Origin: Neobacillus sp. WH10
Lineage (GTDB): Bacteria; Bacillota; Bacilli; Bacillales; Cytobacillaceae
NCBI RefSeq assembly: GCF_030123405.1
Contig: NZ_CP126110.1
Location: 4,278,001-4,342,000 of the forward strand
DNA: 64,000 nucleotides
Direction of reading: 5' to 3'
Within the stretch, counting starts at the first letter, position 1, and each line of letters opens with the position of its first letter. The position numbers and the translations under genes are program-made. This document shows, piece after piece, positions 57,124 to 64,000 of this stretch. A model generated the notes under the pieces. It had not been told where the DNA came from, did no database searches, and worked only from the letters and a program-made list of their open reading frames with translations.

Positions 57124-58767
57124 ATGTATAAAGTACTTGTAACTGATGGAATTAGCAGCACAGGTTTAGTGAGTCTTATTGAGCATCCCCATTTTGTTGT
57201 TGAGCGGCAGCCTACACTGCCAACTGGAGATTTAATAAAAATTATTGGTGAATACGATGCACTTATTGTGAGAAGTCAAACAAAGGTAACCGAAGAACTA
57301 CTCTTAGCTGCAGATCGGCTTCGGGTCATTGCCCGGGCAGGTGTAGGAGTTGACAATATTGATGTCAATGCAGCGACACGTAAAGGAATTATCGTAATTA
57401 ACGCGCCGGGCGCTAATACGATTGCCGCTACAGAGCATACATTAGCGATGATGCTGTCATTAGCGAGAAAAATACCACAGGCCCATCAAAAAACTTCTGC
57501 AGGGGAATGGGACCGCAACTCCTTTAAAGGGGTGGAATTATACAAAAAAACGCTTGGTGTTATTGGTATGGGTAAGATTGGAACAGAAGTAGCAAAGCGG
57601 GCTAAAAGCTTTGGCATGAACATCTTGGGATTTGATCCCTATCTAACAGAAGAGCGGGCAAAGAAACTGGGGATGACAAAGGCAAGCCTTGATTTGATTG
57701 CCAAGGAATCCGATTTTATTACGGTTCATACTCCTCTGACAAATGATACACGCGGACTGATAAATGACGACTACTTAAGTAAAACAAAAAAAGGTGTCCG
57801 CTTTGTTAACTGCGCCCGCGGCGGGGTGATCGACGAGAAAGCTTTAGTTAGAGCAATTCAGGCAGGGCATGTTGCAGGAGCTGCCCTTGATGTGTTTGAA
57901 AAAGAACCGGTTGGAGATGTAGAATTGCTGCAGAATCCAAATATCATCGTAACACCGCATCTAGGAGCTTCCACTGTAGAAGCGCAGGAAAAGGTAGCCC
58001 AAGAAGTGAGTGCGGAAATTATTGAGATATTTGAGAAGCAGTCGATTCAGAATGCTGTCAATATGCCGCAAATGTCTGGGGAAACTCAGGCAAAGCTTCA
58101 GCCATATTTACTTCTTGGAGATCAAATGGGACAGCTTGTGATTCAATTATTAAACAAGCAGGCGCCTGCAAAAATCGAGATCAATTACTATGGCGACTTA
58201 ATTGAAGAAGATACCGAATTACTGACTCGCACTCTCTTAAAAGGCATTCTATCCTATCATTTAAGTGATTCTGTCAATCTCATTAATGCGCTTCACCTTT
58301 TAAAGGAGCAGGGTGTTTCCTATAATGTAATAAAAAATGCTACAAATAAAGGTTTTGCTAATTATATGGAGCTGTGTGTTTCCAATGGTCTTGAAACAGC
58401 GCGGATTGGTGCAACAGTCTTAAACGGTTACGGTGCAAGGATTTTAAAAATTAACCAATACCGAATCGATGTGAAACCAGAAAAATACCTCTTATATATT
58501 AAACACCGAGACGTACCGGGTATGATTGGCAAGGTCGGCTCACTTTTAGGGAACTATGGGCTCAATATTGGTACCATGCAGGTCGGTCGAACAGAGGTCG
58601 GCGGGGAAGCCATCATGGTGTTAACACTTGATAAAGCCTTAGGCACGGAGGTCATTCGTGAACTAACCTTAATTAACGGATTAGATGAAGCACAATTACT
58701 AGAGTTGACGAATGTTGATTCACTTGAGCCGGGGCATACGAAGCTGGAGAAGGTGGAAAGTATTTAG
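57124..58767 (+). CDS. serA: D-3-phosphoglycerate dehydrogenase SerA
   Basis: First step of serine synthesis. 547 residues. Substrate-binding domain, NAD fold with LGVIGMGKIGTEVAKRAKSFGMNILGFDP (about 143-171), catalytic His in IIVTPHLGASTVEAQEKV, intervening domain, and C-terminal ACT domain (LLYIKHRDVPGMIGKVGSLLGNYGLNIGTMQVGR). AGGAGG is 11 bases before the chosen ATG. A four-codon frame (ATG GAG CAT GTA TAA, 57117-57131) starts between them and overlaps the serA start. Confidence 0.96.
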   Translation: MYKVLVTDGISSTGLVSLIEHPHFVVERQPTLPTGDLIKIIGEYDALIVRSQTKVTEELLLAADRLRVIARAGVGVDNIDVNAATRKGIIVINAPGANTIAATEHTLAMMLSLARKIPQAHQKTSAGEWDRNSFKGVELYKKTLGVIGMGKIGTEVAKRAKSFGMNILGFDPYLTEERAKKLGMTKASLDLIAKESDFITVHTPLTNDTRGLINDDYLSKTKKGVRFVNCARGGVIDEKALVRAIQAGHVAGAALDVFEKEPVGDVELLQNPNIIVTPHLGASTVEAQEKVAQEVSAEIIEIFEKQSIQNAVNMPQMSGETQAKLQPYLLLGDQMGQLVIQLLNKQAPAKIEINYYGDLIEEDTELLTRTLLKGILSYHLSDSVNLINALHLLKEQGVSYNVIKNATNKGFANYMELCVSNGLETARIGATVLNGYGARILKINQYRIDVKPEKYLLYIKHRDVPGMIGKVGSLLGNYGLNIGTMQVGRTEVGGEAIMVLTLDKALGTEVIRELTLINGLDEAQLLELTNVDSLEPGHTKLEKVESI

Positions 58768-58843
58768 CTTTGCGTTTAAAGCGGGAAGGCGAGTTTGCTT
58801 GAGATTCTGTAAATCTAGATGGTAATCAATAAAATGAAAGTAG

Positions 58844-58875
58844 AAATGACGTGTGAATCGGCACACGTCATTTTC
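58844..58875 (+). terminator. Terminator of serA
   Basis: AAATGACGTGTG with CACACGTCATTTT, T-rich end. Confidence 0.88.
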
Positions 58876-58913
58876 TCGTTTTAAGAAGGTCTTTTCATTA
58901 TTTTCGGATTTGA

Positions 58914-59025
58914 CCGCTATTGGATCCCTTTCTCTCGCTATTTTCATCCGTTCGGGCGCCAATAACCGCTATTAGATACCTTTCTCTTGCTTTTTCCATC
59001 GGTACGGGCTCCAATAACCGCTTTA
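58914..59025. repeat. Two 52-bp tandem units downstream of serA
   Basis: Units 58914-58965 and 58966-59017 share CCGCTATT(G/A)GAT, CCTTTCTCT, CATC-GT-CGGGC and CCAATAA, with the start of a third (CCGCTTT). A shorter CGCTATT motif recurs 21 bp inside the unit. Non-coding. Confidence 0.75.
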
Positions 59026-60153
59026 CTAGAAAATACTCTTAAGATTTAAAACTGAATCCAAAATATACTCCGCCTTATGCTGTTCAAATTCACTTCGTGC
59101 ATCTTTTCCGGAGAGACCTGTTAATACAGCGGCAAACTGACAACCTATTTGTCTCGCAGCTAGAAGGTCTGCAAGAGAATCTCCGACAACAAGAACCTCT
59201 TCACCATTTTCAATCGGCAGCACCGTATCTAAACATTCCCGTACAGATGTCCCCTTACCATTAAGACACATTACGTATGTATACGGATGGGGCTTTGATA
59301 AGGATTTCCATTCCGGAAGCTCCCCTTCTGCTGCTAACACTTCATCAGCCGTCACTATTCGCTTGTCATCAAAATTATTTAACCACCCTAAATGTTGAAA
59401 AGGCTGAATCGTTTCAAGTGCCGGCCTGCCTGTTCCAATTCCAATAGTGTATCCTGATCTGGTTAGAAATTGAAACAGGGCAGCAATTTCATCCCTAGGA
59501 GCTAAAGTTGTTTCGTTTGCCAGGAATCCCTTTTTACCAGTTTGAACGGATGGTCTCCCGGTAGAAGCAAGAACATGTTCATCGCCAACATACCATTCCT
59601 GTGAAACATGCTCACAGATGGACCAAAGATCGCCTTTATTGAAAATGGTTGTTTCTACCCCAAGCTTCTCCTTAGCAAGTTCATTCAAGTAACTAAGCAA
59701 TTCCTGCTTCGTTGCCTCTGACCGGGCAAAATCCTCTAAAAACAAATTAAAATCCGTTTCCACCTGATAATTATTTAACACCCTGCCAATCTCAAGCAAT
59801 GTTTCGCGATTAAATGGTGCCTGTAACCATTGGGTGATTTTTTCAATTTCAGTATCTTTGATTTGCGACAGCAGGTGGATTAGTTGGTGGCTGAATGATA
59901 GATAGATCATGTCCCAGTTGGCGTTCAAGCCTCGTGATTTCATAAATTTGAGGACTTTATCGTTCTCAAAAACACGCTCTCTTATCTTCTTAATCTCCGT
60001 TTCATTATAATCCGTTTTAAATTTTTCAGGTGCCAGCGCTAAGTAGCTACAGCTTATCAGCATCTCCCAAACCGTTAAGGCGGATGCATCAAAATAATGT
60101 TCTTCGCTTAAAAGTACTCCATCTACGTCAAATAAAATTGTCTTAATCAACAT
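59026..60153 (-). CDS. HAD-family hydrolase
   Basis: 375 residues, longer than simple HAD phosphatases. Motif I ILFDVDGVLL (Asp10, Asp12), motif II in IGIGTGRP, motif IV EEVLVVGDSLADLLAA near the C-terminus. The cap region (about 20-220) is large and helical. Phosphatase or phosphoglycolate-like activity is possible; the substrate cannot be named. ATG after GAGGGGAAG. Confidence 0.82.
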   Translation of the reverse strand: MLIKTILFDVDGVLLSEEHYFDASALTVWEMLISCSYLALAPEKFKTDYNETEIKKIRERVFENDKVLKFMKSRGLNANWDMIYLSFSHQLIHLLSQIKDTEIEKITQWLQAPFNRETLLEIGRVLNNYQVETDFNLFLEDFARSEATKQELLSYLNELAKEKLGVETTIFNKGDLWSICEHVSQEWYVGDEHVLASTGRPSVQTGKKGFLANETTLAPRDEIAALFQFLTRSGYTIGIGTGRPALETIQPFQHLGWLNNFDDKRIVTADEVLAAEGELPEWKSLSKPHPYTYVMCLNGKGTSVRECLDTVLPIENGEEVLVVGDSLADLLAARQIGCQFAAVLTGLSGKDARSEFEQHKAEYILDSVLNLKSIF

Positions 60154-60314
60154 TCTTCCCCTCTTTCCAGTCTGCTTTTATACGTTATCGTAACACAGTG
60201 GTACTAATTATTTGAAGTATTTATGTTTAAAAAGAGGGACCGAAATTAATTAGGACAAAATATATAGGCATTACGACTATATCTATGAAATTAACTGGAC
60301 CAGATTTAAGTTAC

Positions 60315-60358
60315 AAAAAAGAGCCGTACGCTGAGATGCCCAGCAACGGCTTGTTTTT
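60315..60358 (-). terminator. Terminator of the DUF3870-like gene
   Basis: On minus AGCCGT-TGCTG paired with CAGC-GT-ACGGCT, followed by TTTTTT; a T-run on the other strand too. Confidence 0.8.
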
Positions 60359-60676
60359 TTAATGCTCGTGATTCACATATTGCCCATATAAATCCTTAAC
60401 AGCGGCAATTAGGGCATTTACTGCTTTTCCGCGGTATCCTTCTCTTAAGGCGTCTAAAATATCGTCAATTCCGTCCTGCAGGCTGTGCCCTTTTAATATT
60501 TGCTGAACATATGCTTTTCCATGATCCGTTGCCAGCGTACAGGAGGATTCAATTATGACGCCGTATTTTTTATCCACCTCAACCGTAATAGTCAAAGAAT
60601 CAAACACACTTTGGGCCGCCATCCCCTGCGGCAGTCGGGAATGACCTGCGAGGAAATAGGTTTTTAATCCTATCAT
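60359..60676 (-). CDS. DUF3870-like small protein
   Basis: 105 residues, beginning MIGLKTYFLAGHSRLPQGMAA, with VDKKYGVIIESSCTLATDHGKAYVQQILKGHSL in the middle. I assign it to the DUF3870 group from overall pattern; function unknown. Members are often near CoA or aromatic metabolism genes, which fits the acyl-CoA dehydrogenase and CoA-transferase upstream. No membrane segment. ATG after TAGGAGAG. Confidence 0.7.
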   Translation of the reverse strand: MIGLKTYFLAGHSRLPQGMAAQSVFDSLTITVEVDKKYGVIIESSCTLATDHGKAYVQQILKGHSLQDGIDDILDALREGYRGKAVNALIAAVKDLYGQYVNHEH

Positions 60677-60700
60677 GTAATACTCTCCTAATTTATGAAT

Positions 60701-60895
60701 TTGTACATATTCACTTTAAATTTGTTCATATTTTTTTAAATTTGTTCATATCTCTTCAGTATTTGTTCATATATTTAAAAAATTGTTTATAAAGTCCTAG
60801 AATTTGTTCATATCAATCTAGAATTTGTTGATATATTTAAAAATTTGTTCATATCACTCAAGAATTTGTTTATATATTTAAAATTTGTTCATACC
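60701..60895. repeat. Ten-unit, 20/21-bp periodic repeat (same motif as 41589-41795)
   Basis: TTTGTTCATAT-type motif on plus (ATATGAACAAA on minus) at about 60701, 60722, 60742, 60763, 60783, 60804, 60825, 60845, 60866 and 60885. Some units are degenerate (TTGTTTATA). Located between two minus-strand genes. Its orientation relative to the flanking genes is opposite to the first array. Confidence 0.85.
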
Positions 60896-60928
60896 GCACA
60901 GATTTAGGTGAAATAATTACAATTTTTA

Positions 60929-62137
60929 TTAGCATTTGATAGAAATTTCTTCAAACGGCCAAGCTGGGAGCATTTTTCGCAATGGTTTGTCCTCGCGATA
61001 TCCAAGGGCATATTCCCCCTGCATAATCGTATGAATTTCTCTTGTGCCCTCATAAATGACAGGAGCCTTGGCATTTCGTAAATAACGTTCAACCGGGAAT
61101 TCATTCGAGAAGCCATAGGCACCATGAATTTGGACGGCATCGTTGGCTGCCTCAAAGGCGGCATCACAGGAAATCCATTTTGCCAGGGACGTTTCTTGTG
61201 TGTTGCGTTTGCCATTATTTTTTAACCAGCCGGCTTTAAAAACGAGCAAACGGGAAATCTCAAGGTTTGCCGACATTTTTGCGATCATTTGCTGTACGAG
61301 CTGGTGTCTGCCGATTTCTTTGCCAAATGTTTTTCGTTCCTCACAGTATTTGACACTTGCTTCAAGTGAGGCCATGATAGTCCCGCAGGCGCCAGCTGCT
61401 ACGGTAAAACGGCCATTGTCTAGTGCTGACATCGCAATTTTAAATCCCTCTCCTTCGTACCCTAGTAGGTTCTCTGAAGGCACCCTGACATTGTCTAAAA
61501 ATACCTCTCCTGTATTTCCAGCACGGATGCCAAGCTTCCCTTTAATCGCCTTTGAGGAGAATCCTTCAAGTGTTCGTTCCACAATGAAGCAGGAAATACC
61601 ATGGTGCCCTGCTTTCGGGTCTGTTTTTGCAAAAATTAAAAAATGGTCAGCCACATCACATAGAGAAATCCAGGTTTTTGATCCATTTAAAATATAATGA
61701 TCCCCATCCTTTACAGCAGTTGTCTCCATGGCCGCCACATCCGAGCCGGCATTCGGTTCTGTGAGTCCAAAGGCGCCAACCTTTTCACCTTTTGCTTGTG
61801 GAGCAAGATATCTTTGTTTTTGCTCCTCTGTCCCCCACTGTAAGAGTGTCATACTGTTTAAACCAGTGTGAACTGAAACAGCTGTGCGGAAAGCGGTATC
61901 CCCACGTTCGAGCTCCTCACAGACAATCGCAAGTGTGTTGTAATCCATGCCTACGCCGCCATACTCTTCGGGGATGCATACCCCCATGAGCTGAAGGTCA
62001 GCTAAACGTTTCAGAATATTTATTTCAAAATGGACTTTCTCGTCCCATTCCTTGATATAGGGAATAATTTCACGGTCTACGAATGCTCTAACTACCTTTC
62101 TCACACTCTTTTGCTCTTCTGTTAATGAAAAATTCAT
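60929..62137 (-). CDS. Acyl-CoA dehydrogenase
   Basis: 402 residues, FAD flavoprotein of the ACAD superfamily. AFGLTEPNAGSDVAAMETTAVKDGDHYILNGSKTWIS is the FAD/substrate segment. Catalytic Glu is in the APVIYEGTREIHTIMQGEYALG C-terminal motif, as in glutaryl/short-chain types. Follows the CaiB/BaiF CoA-transferase by about 13 bases, suggesting that the transferase activates an acid which this enzyme then oxidises. ATG after GAGGAGG. Confidence 0.92.
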   Translation of the reverse strand: MNFSLTEEQKSVRKVVRAFVDREIIPYIKEWDEKVHFEINILKRLADLQLMGVCIPEEYGGVGMDYNTLAIVCEELERGDTAFRTAVSVHTGLNSMTLLQWGTEEQKQRYLAPQAKGEKVGAFGLTEPNAGSDVAAMETTAVKDGDHYILNGSKTWISLCDVADHFLIFAKTDPKAGHHGISCFIVERTLEGFSSKAIKGKLGIRAGNTGEVFLDNVRVPSENLLGYEGEGFKIAMSALDNGRFTVAAGACGTIMASLEASVKYCEERKTFGKEIGRHQLVQQMIAKMSANLEISRLLVFKAGWLKNNGKRNTQETSLAKWISCDAAFEAANDAVQIHGAYGFSNEFPVERYLRNAKAPVIYEGTREIHTIMQGEYALGYREDKPLRKMLPAWPFEEISIKC

Positions 62138-62150
62138 ATTTACTTCCTCC

Positions 62151-63332
62151 TCAAATAATTTTTTGTTGTTTCAATTGCGCAATTTCCTGCTTCGAATATC
62201 CCAGCTTCATCAGTACTTCCTCAGTGTGTTCCCCATGCATTGGCGGGTGCTTTTCAATTTTTACCGGTGAGTTTGAAAATTTTAATGGTGAACCGACTAA
62301 CTTTAAATCAGTAATGACAGGATGTTTTACATTTATAACCATTTCTCTCGCCCTAGCCTGTTCCGAGTCTAAAGCCTCTTTCACATTGTTAATAGGGCCA
62401 TTAGGAATCCCAGCTTCATCAAGTAAATGTTTCCACTCCGTCCTTGATTTTGTCTTTATTTTAGCTGCAATGATTTTTTCAAGTTCATCCTTATATTTCA
62501 GCCTTTCAGAGTTTTTTTCATATTTTAGAAGTGATTGATCTTCAAGTAAAATTACTAGTTTTCGATATTGCCGGTCATTTCCCACCGCGATGATAAAATC
62601 ACCATCTTTAGCTGTAAAAACCCGGTAAGGTACAATATTTGGATGGGCATTACCGAGCCGTTCAGGAATCTTTCCAGAACATAGATAATTGCTGGCAACA
62701 TTCACTAAAGCAGCAAGCTGGGAGTCAAATAAGGAGATGTCGACCTCCTGTCCCTCCCCCGTTCTGTTACGATGCTGGATCGCCCCTAAAATGCCGATGC
62801 AAGTAAATAGTCCAGTGAGTACATCTGTAATTGCGACACCGACCTTCGCTGGCTGTCCTTCCTTTTCACCAGTAATGCTCATTAAGCCCGACATTGCTTG
62901 AATTATATAATCATAGCCTGGCAGATGGGAGTATGGTCCCTCAGTAGAGCCGAAGCCGCTGATAGATGCTAAAATAATTCCATCATTGACCTTTTTCATT
63001 TCCTGATATCCTAAACCCATCCTTTCAAGTGTTCCCGGCTTAAAATTTTGCACAACGACATCTGCATCAAGTATAAGCTTTCGTAAAATTTCCTTACCTT
63101 GTTGTGATTTTAAATTTAAGGTAATCCCCTGTTTATTTCGGTTCGCACATAAGTAATAGGCACTTTCTCCTTCCACGAACGGCGGCCCCCATCCTCGTGT
63201 TTCATCACCCGAATCGACACTTTCAACTTTAATCACCTCTGCCCCCATATCCCCTAAAATCATCGTGCAATAGGGACCTGCCAACACGCGTGATAAATCA
63301 ATTACTTTTATTCCATGGAGCGGCCCTGTCAT
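62151..63332 (-). CDS. CaiB/BaiF (class III) CoA-transferase
   Basis: 393 residues from the ATG at 63332 (MTGPLHGIKVIDLSRVLAGPYC, with AAAGGAGGAAG); the frame opens at 63353. Family motifs LGDMGAEVIKVESVDSGDETRGWGPPF, LCANRNKQGITLNLKS and the catalytic Asp in LPGYDYIIQAMSGLMSITG. Moves CoA between acids. Together with the acyl-CoA dehydrogenase and the semialdehyde-dehydrogenase-like gene to the right it suggests breakdown of a dicarboxylic or hydroxy acid (inference). Confidence 0.92.
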   Translation of the reverse strand: MTGPLHGIKVIDLSRVLAGPYCTMILGDMGAEVIKVESVDSGDETRGWGPPFVEGESAYYLCANRNKQGITLNLKSQQGKEILRKLILDADVVVQNFKPGTLERMGLGYQEMKKVNDGIILASISGFGSTEGPYSHLPGYDYIIQAMSGLMSITGEKEGQPAKVGVAITDVLTGLFTCIGILGAIQHRNRTGEGQEVDISLFDSQLAALVNVASNYLCSGKIPERLGNAHPNIVPYRVFTAKDGDFIIAVGNDRQYRKLVILLEDQSLLKYEKNSERLKYKDELEKIIAAKIKTKSRTEWKHLLDEAGIPNGPINNVKEALDSEQARAREMVINVKHPVITDLKLVGSPLKFSNSPVKIEKHPPMHGEHTEEVLMKLGYSKQEIAQLKQQKII

Positions 63333-63401
63333 TTGGCTTCCTCCTTTCTTCAAAGAAATTTACTAGTTTGATTCTGTGAAAAAATGGTTAGATGTAAGTT
63401 G

Positions 63402-63460
63402 AAAAAGCCAGCGAAAACAATCAATGACAAAGAAAGGCACTGAGTGTTTCACTGGCTTTT
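63402..63460 (-). terminator. Terminator-like hairpin
   Basis: AAAAGCCAG and CTGGCTTTT arms with further pairs, around a loop of about 30 nt; T-run on minus. Would end the transcript of the aldehyde dehydrogenase gene. Confidence 0.5.
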
Positions 63461-63630
63461 ATTCGTGATTTCTCCCCTGGATAGAGGATGAAACGAATTA
63501 GGCAGCTACTTTTTCAAAATATGCTAGATTTAGTTTCCTCATGCAAATTTTGTTTCGGACCATTTTAACGAAACCTAAGTTATACTTTAAATTTGGTTCT
63601 GGGACTTCGAAAGTGTACATTTTTTTAATG

Positions 63631-63747
63631 GATTCCGCCAACAATCGCTGTAATTCCGCTAGATTTTTAATTTATTCCGCGGGTTTTCGAATTAAAAATC
63701 CGCCAACTTTGGGCTGGATTCCGCCATGTTCACTATTAATTTCGCCA
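63631..63747. repeat. ATTCCGCCA periodic repeat, about 21-bp spacing
   Basis: Motif starts at about 63631, 63652, 63673, 63696, 63717 and 63738 (GATTCCGCCA, AATTCCGCTA, TATTCCGCGG, AAATCCGCCA, GATTCCGCCA, ATTTCGCCAT). Sequences between are unrelated. Confidence 0.7.
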
Positions 63748-63805
63748 TCTACACATTTTGTTTGGATTCCAAAGTTATTCCTTCAGGAACTATATTTTAA
63801 AAAAA

Positions 63806-64000
63806 CTAAATTAAATCCAACCCGATGGATATATACTTTACTTCTAAAAACTCTTCAATACCGTAATGTCCTCCCTCACGGCCAAGGCCGCTCTCCTTAT
63901 AGCCGCCAAAAGGAACTTGAACGGCTGAAGGCAGGGCATCATTCAGGCCGATGATTCCATATTCAAGTTGCTCCGTGATTCTAAAGGAGCGGCTTAAATT
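63806..64000 (-). CDS. Aldehyde dehydrogenase, C-terminal end (runs off window)
   Basis: The last 64 residues of an ALDH-superfamily protein, ending in LDLI before a TAG at 63806-63808. EYGIIGLNDALPSAVQVPFGGYKESGLGREGG is the conserved C-terminal block and resembles succinate-semialdehyde dehydrogenases. The catalytic part lies outside the window. Confidence 0.85.
   Translation of the reverse strand, partial: NLSRSFRITEQLEYGIIGLNDALPSAVQVPFGGYKESGLGREGGHYGIEEFLEVKYISIGLDLI

Larger units (their letters stand above)
63354..63805. other. Region between CoA-transferase and aldehyde dehydrogenase genes
   Basis: About 450 bp. Contains a terminator-like hairpin (63402-63460) and an array of ATTCCGCCA-type motifs with about 21-bp spacing (63631-63747). 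No gene recognised. Confidence 0.6.

Overview
The window looks like a chromosome segment of a low-GC, spore-former-type member of the Bacillaceae (Bacillus or a close relative such as Neobacillus or Cytobacillus). The evidence is the 16S-23S-5S operon followed by 21 tRNA genes in the same order as the Bacillus subtilis trnB cluster, glgBCDAP and hom-thrC-thrB gene orders, a T-box leader, strong GGAGG ribosome binding sites and frequent GTG/TTG starts. Most genes are on the minus strand, including the rRNA/tRNA operon.

Layout. 1-3200: menaquinone genes (menD partial and menF on minus, menA divergent on plus). 3269-11216: glycogen operon glgB-glgC-glgD-glgA-glgP (minus). 11700-19150: rRNA/tRNA operon (minus) with two putative promoters at its 5' end. 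Two related ~140-bp hairpin insertions lie inside the tRNA cluster, each flanked by a duplicated tRNA 5' part. 19450-20307: MgtC-family gene and a lone tRNA-Ala (plus).

20449-37069: a hydroxyproline (collagen-type amino acid/peptide) utilisation island. The minus strand carries a DadA-like oxidase, two proline racemase/hydroxyproline epimerase homologues plus a third homologue lacking both catalytic cysteines, a DapA-like deaminase, an aldehyde dehydrogenase, an AGCS amino-acid symporter, an ornithine-cyclodeaminase-type reductase and an M24 peptidase. The plus strand carries a PAS-containing sigma-54 activator, three further redox subunits of an HcnABC/LhpBEF-like dehydrogenase, and a DUF485 + ActP-type symporter pair. 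Sigma-54 (-24/-12) promoters precede both arms, and a perfect 8-4-8 palindrome lies in the divergent intergenic region. The predicted route is 4-hydroxyproline -> epimer -> pyrroline-hydroxycarboxylate -> 2-oxoglutarate semialdehyde -> 2-oxoglutarate.

37079-39923: an IS200-type element, a DEAD-box helicase and a small serine hydrolase. 39951-52938: an uncharacterised regulon made of an acyl-CoA synthetase, an SDR, an alpha/beta hydrolase, an atypical KAS III-like protein, a 62-residue protein, a complete Liv-type ABC transporter, and a large STAND/BTAD (SARP-like) regulator. A near-identical 17-bp direct repeat with 11-bp period (GTTACAGAGSAGTTACA) precedes both the Liv operon and the acyl-CoA synthetase, each 9 nt from a -10-like hexamer. 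This is the best candidate in the window for an undescribed system.

53147-58767: hom-thrC-thrB (minus) and T-box-controlled serA (plus). 59026-64000: HAD hydrolase, DUF3870-like protein, acyl-CoA dehydrogenase, CaiB/BaiF CoA-transferase and the C-terminal end of an aldehyde dehydrogenase (minus). Several intergenic regions contain short repeats with a period of about 20-22 bp. Two of these arrays, 19 kb apart, use the same motif (ATATGAACAAATT), about ten copies each.
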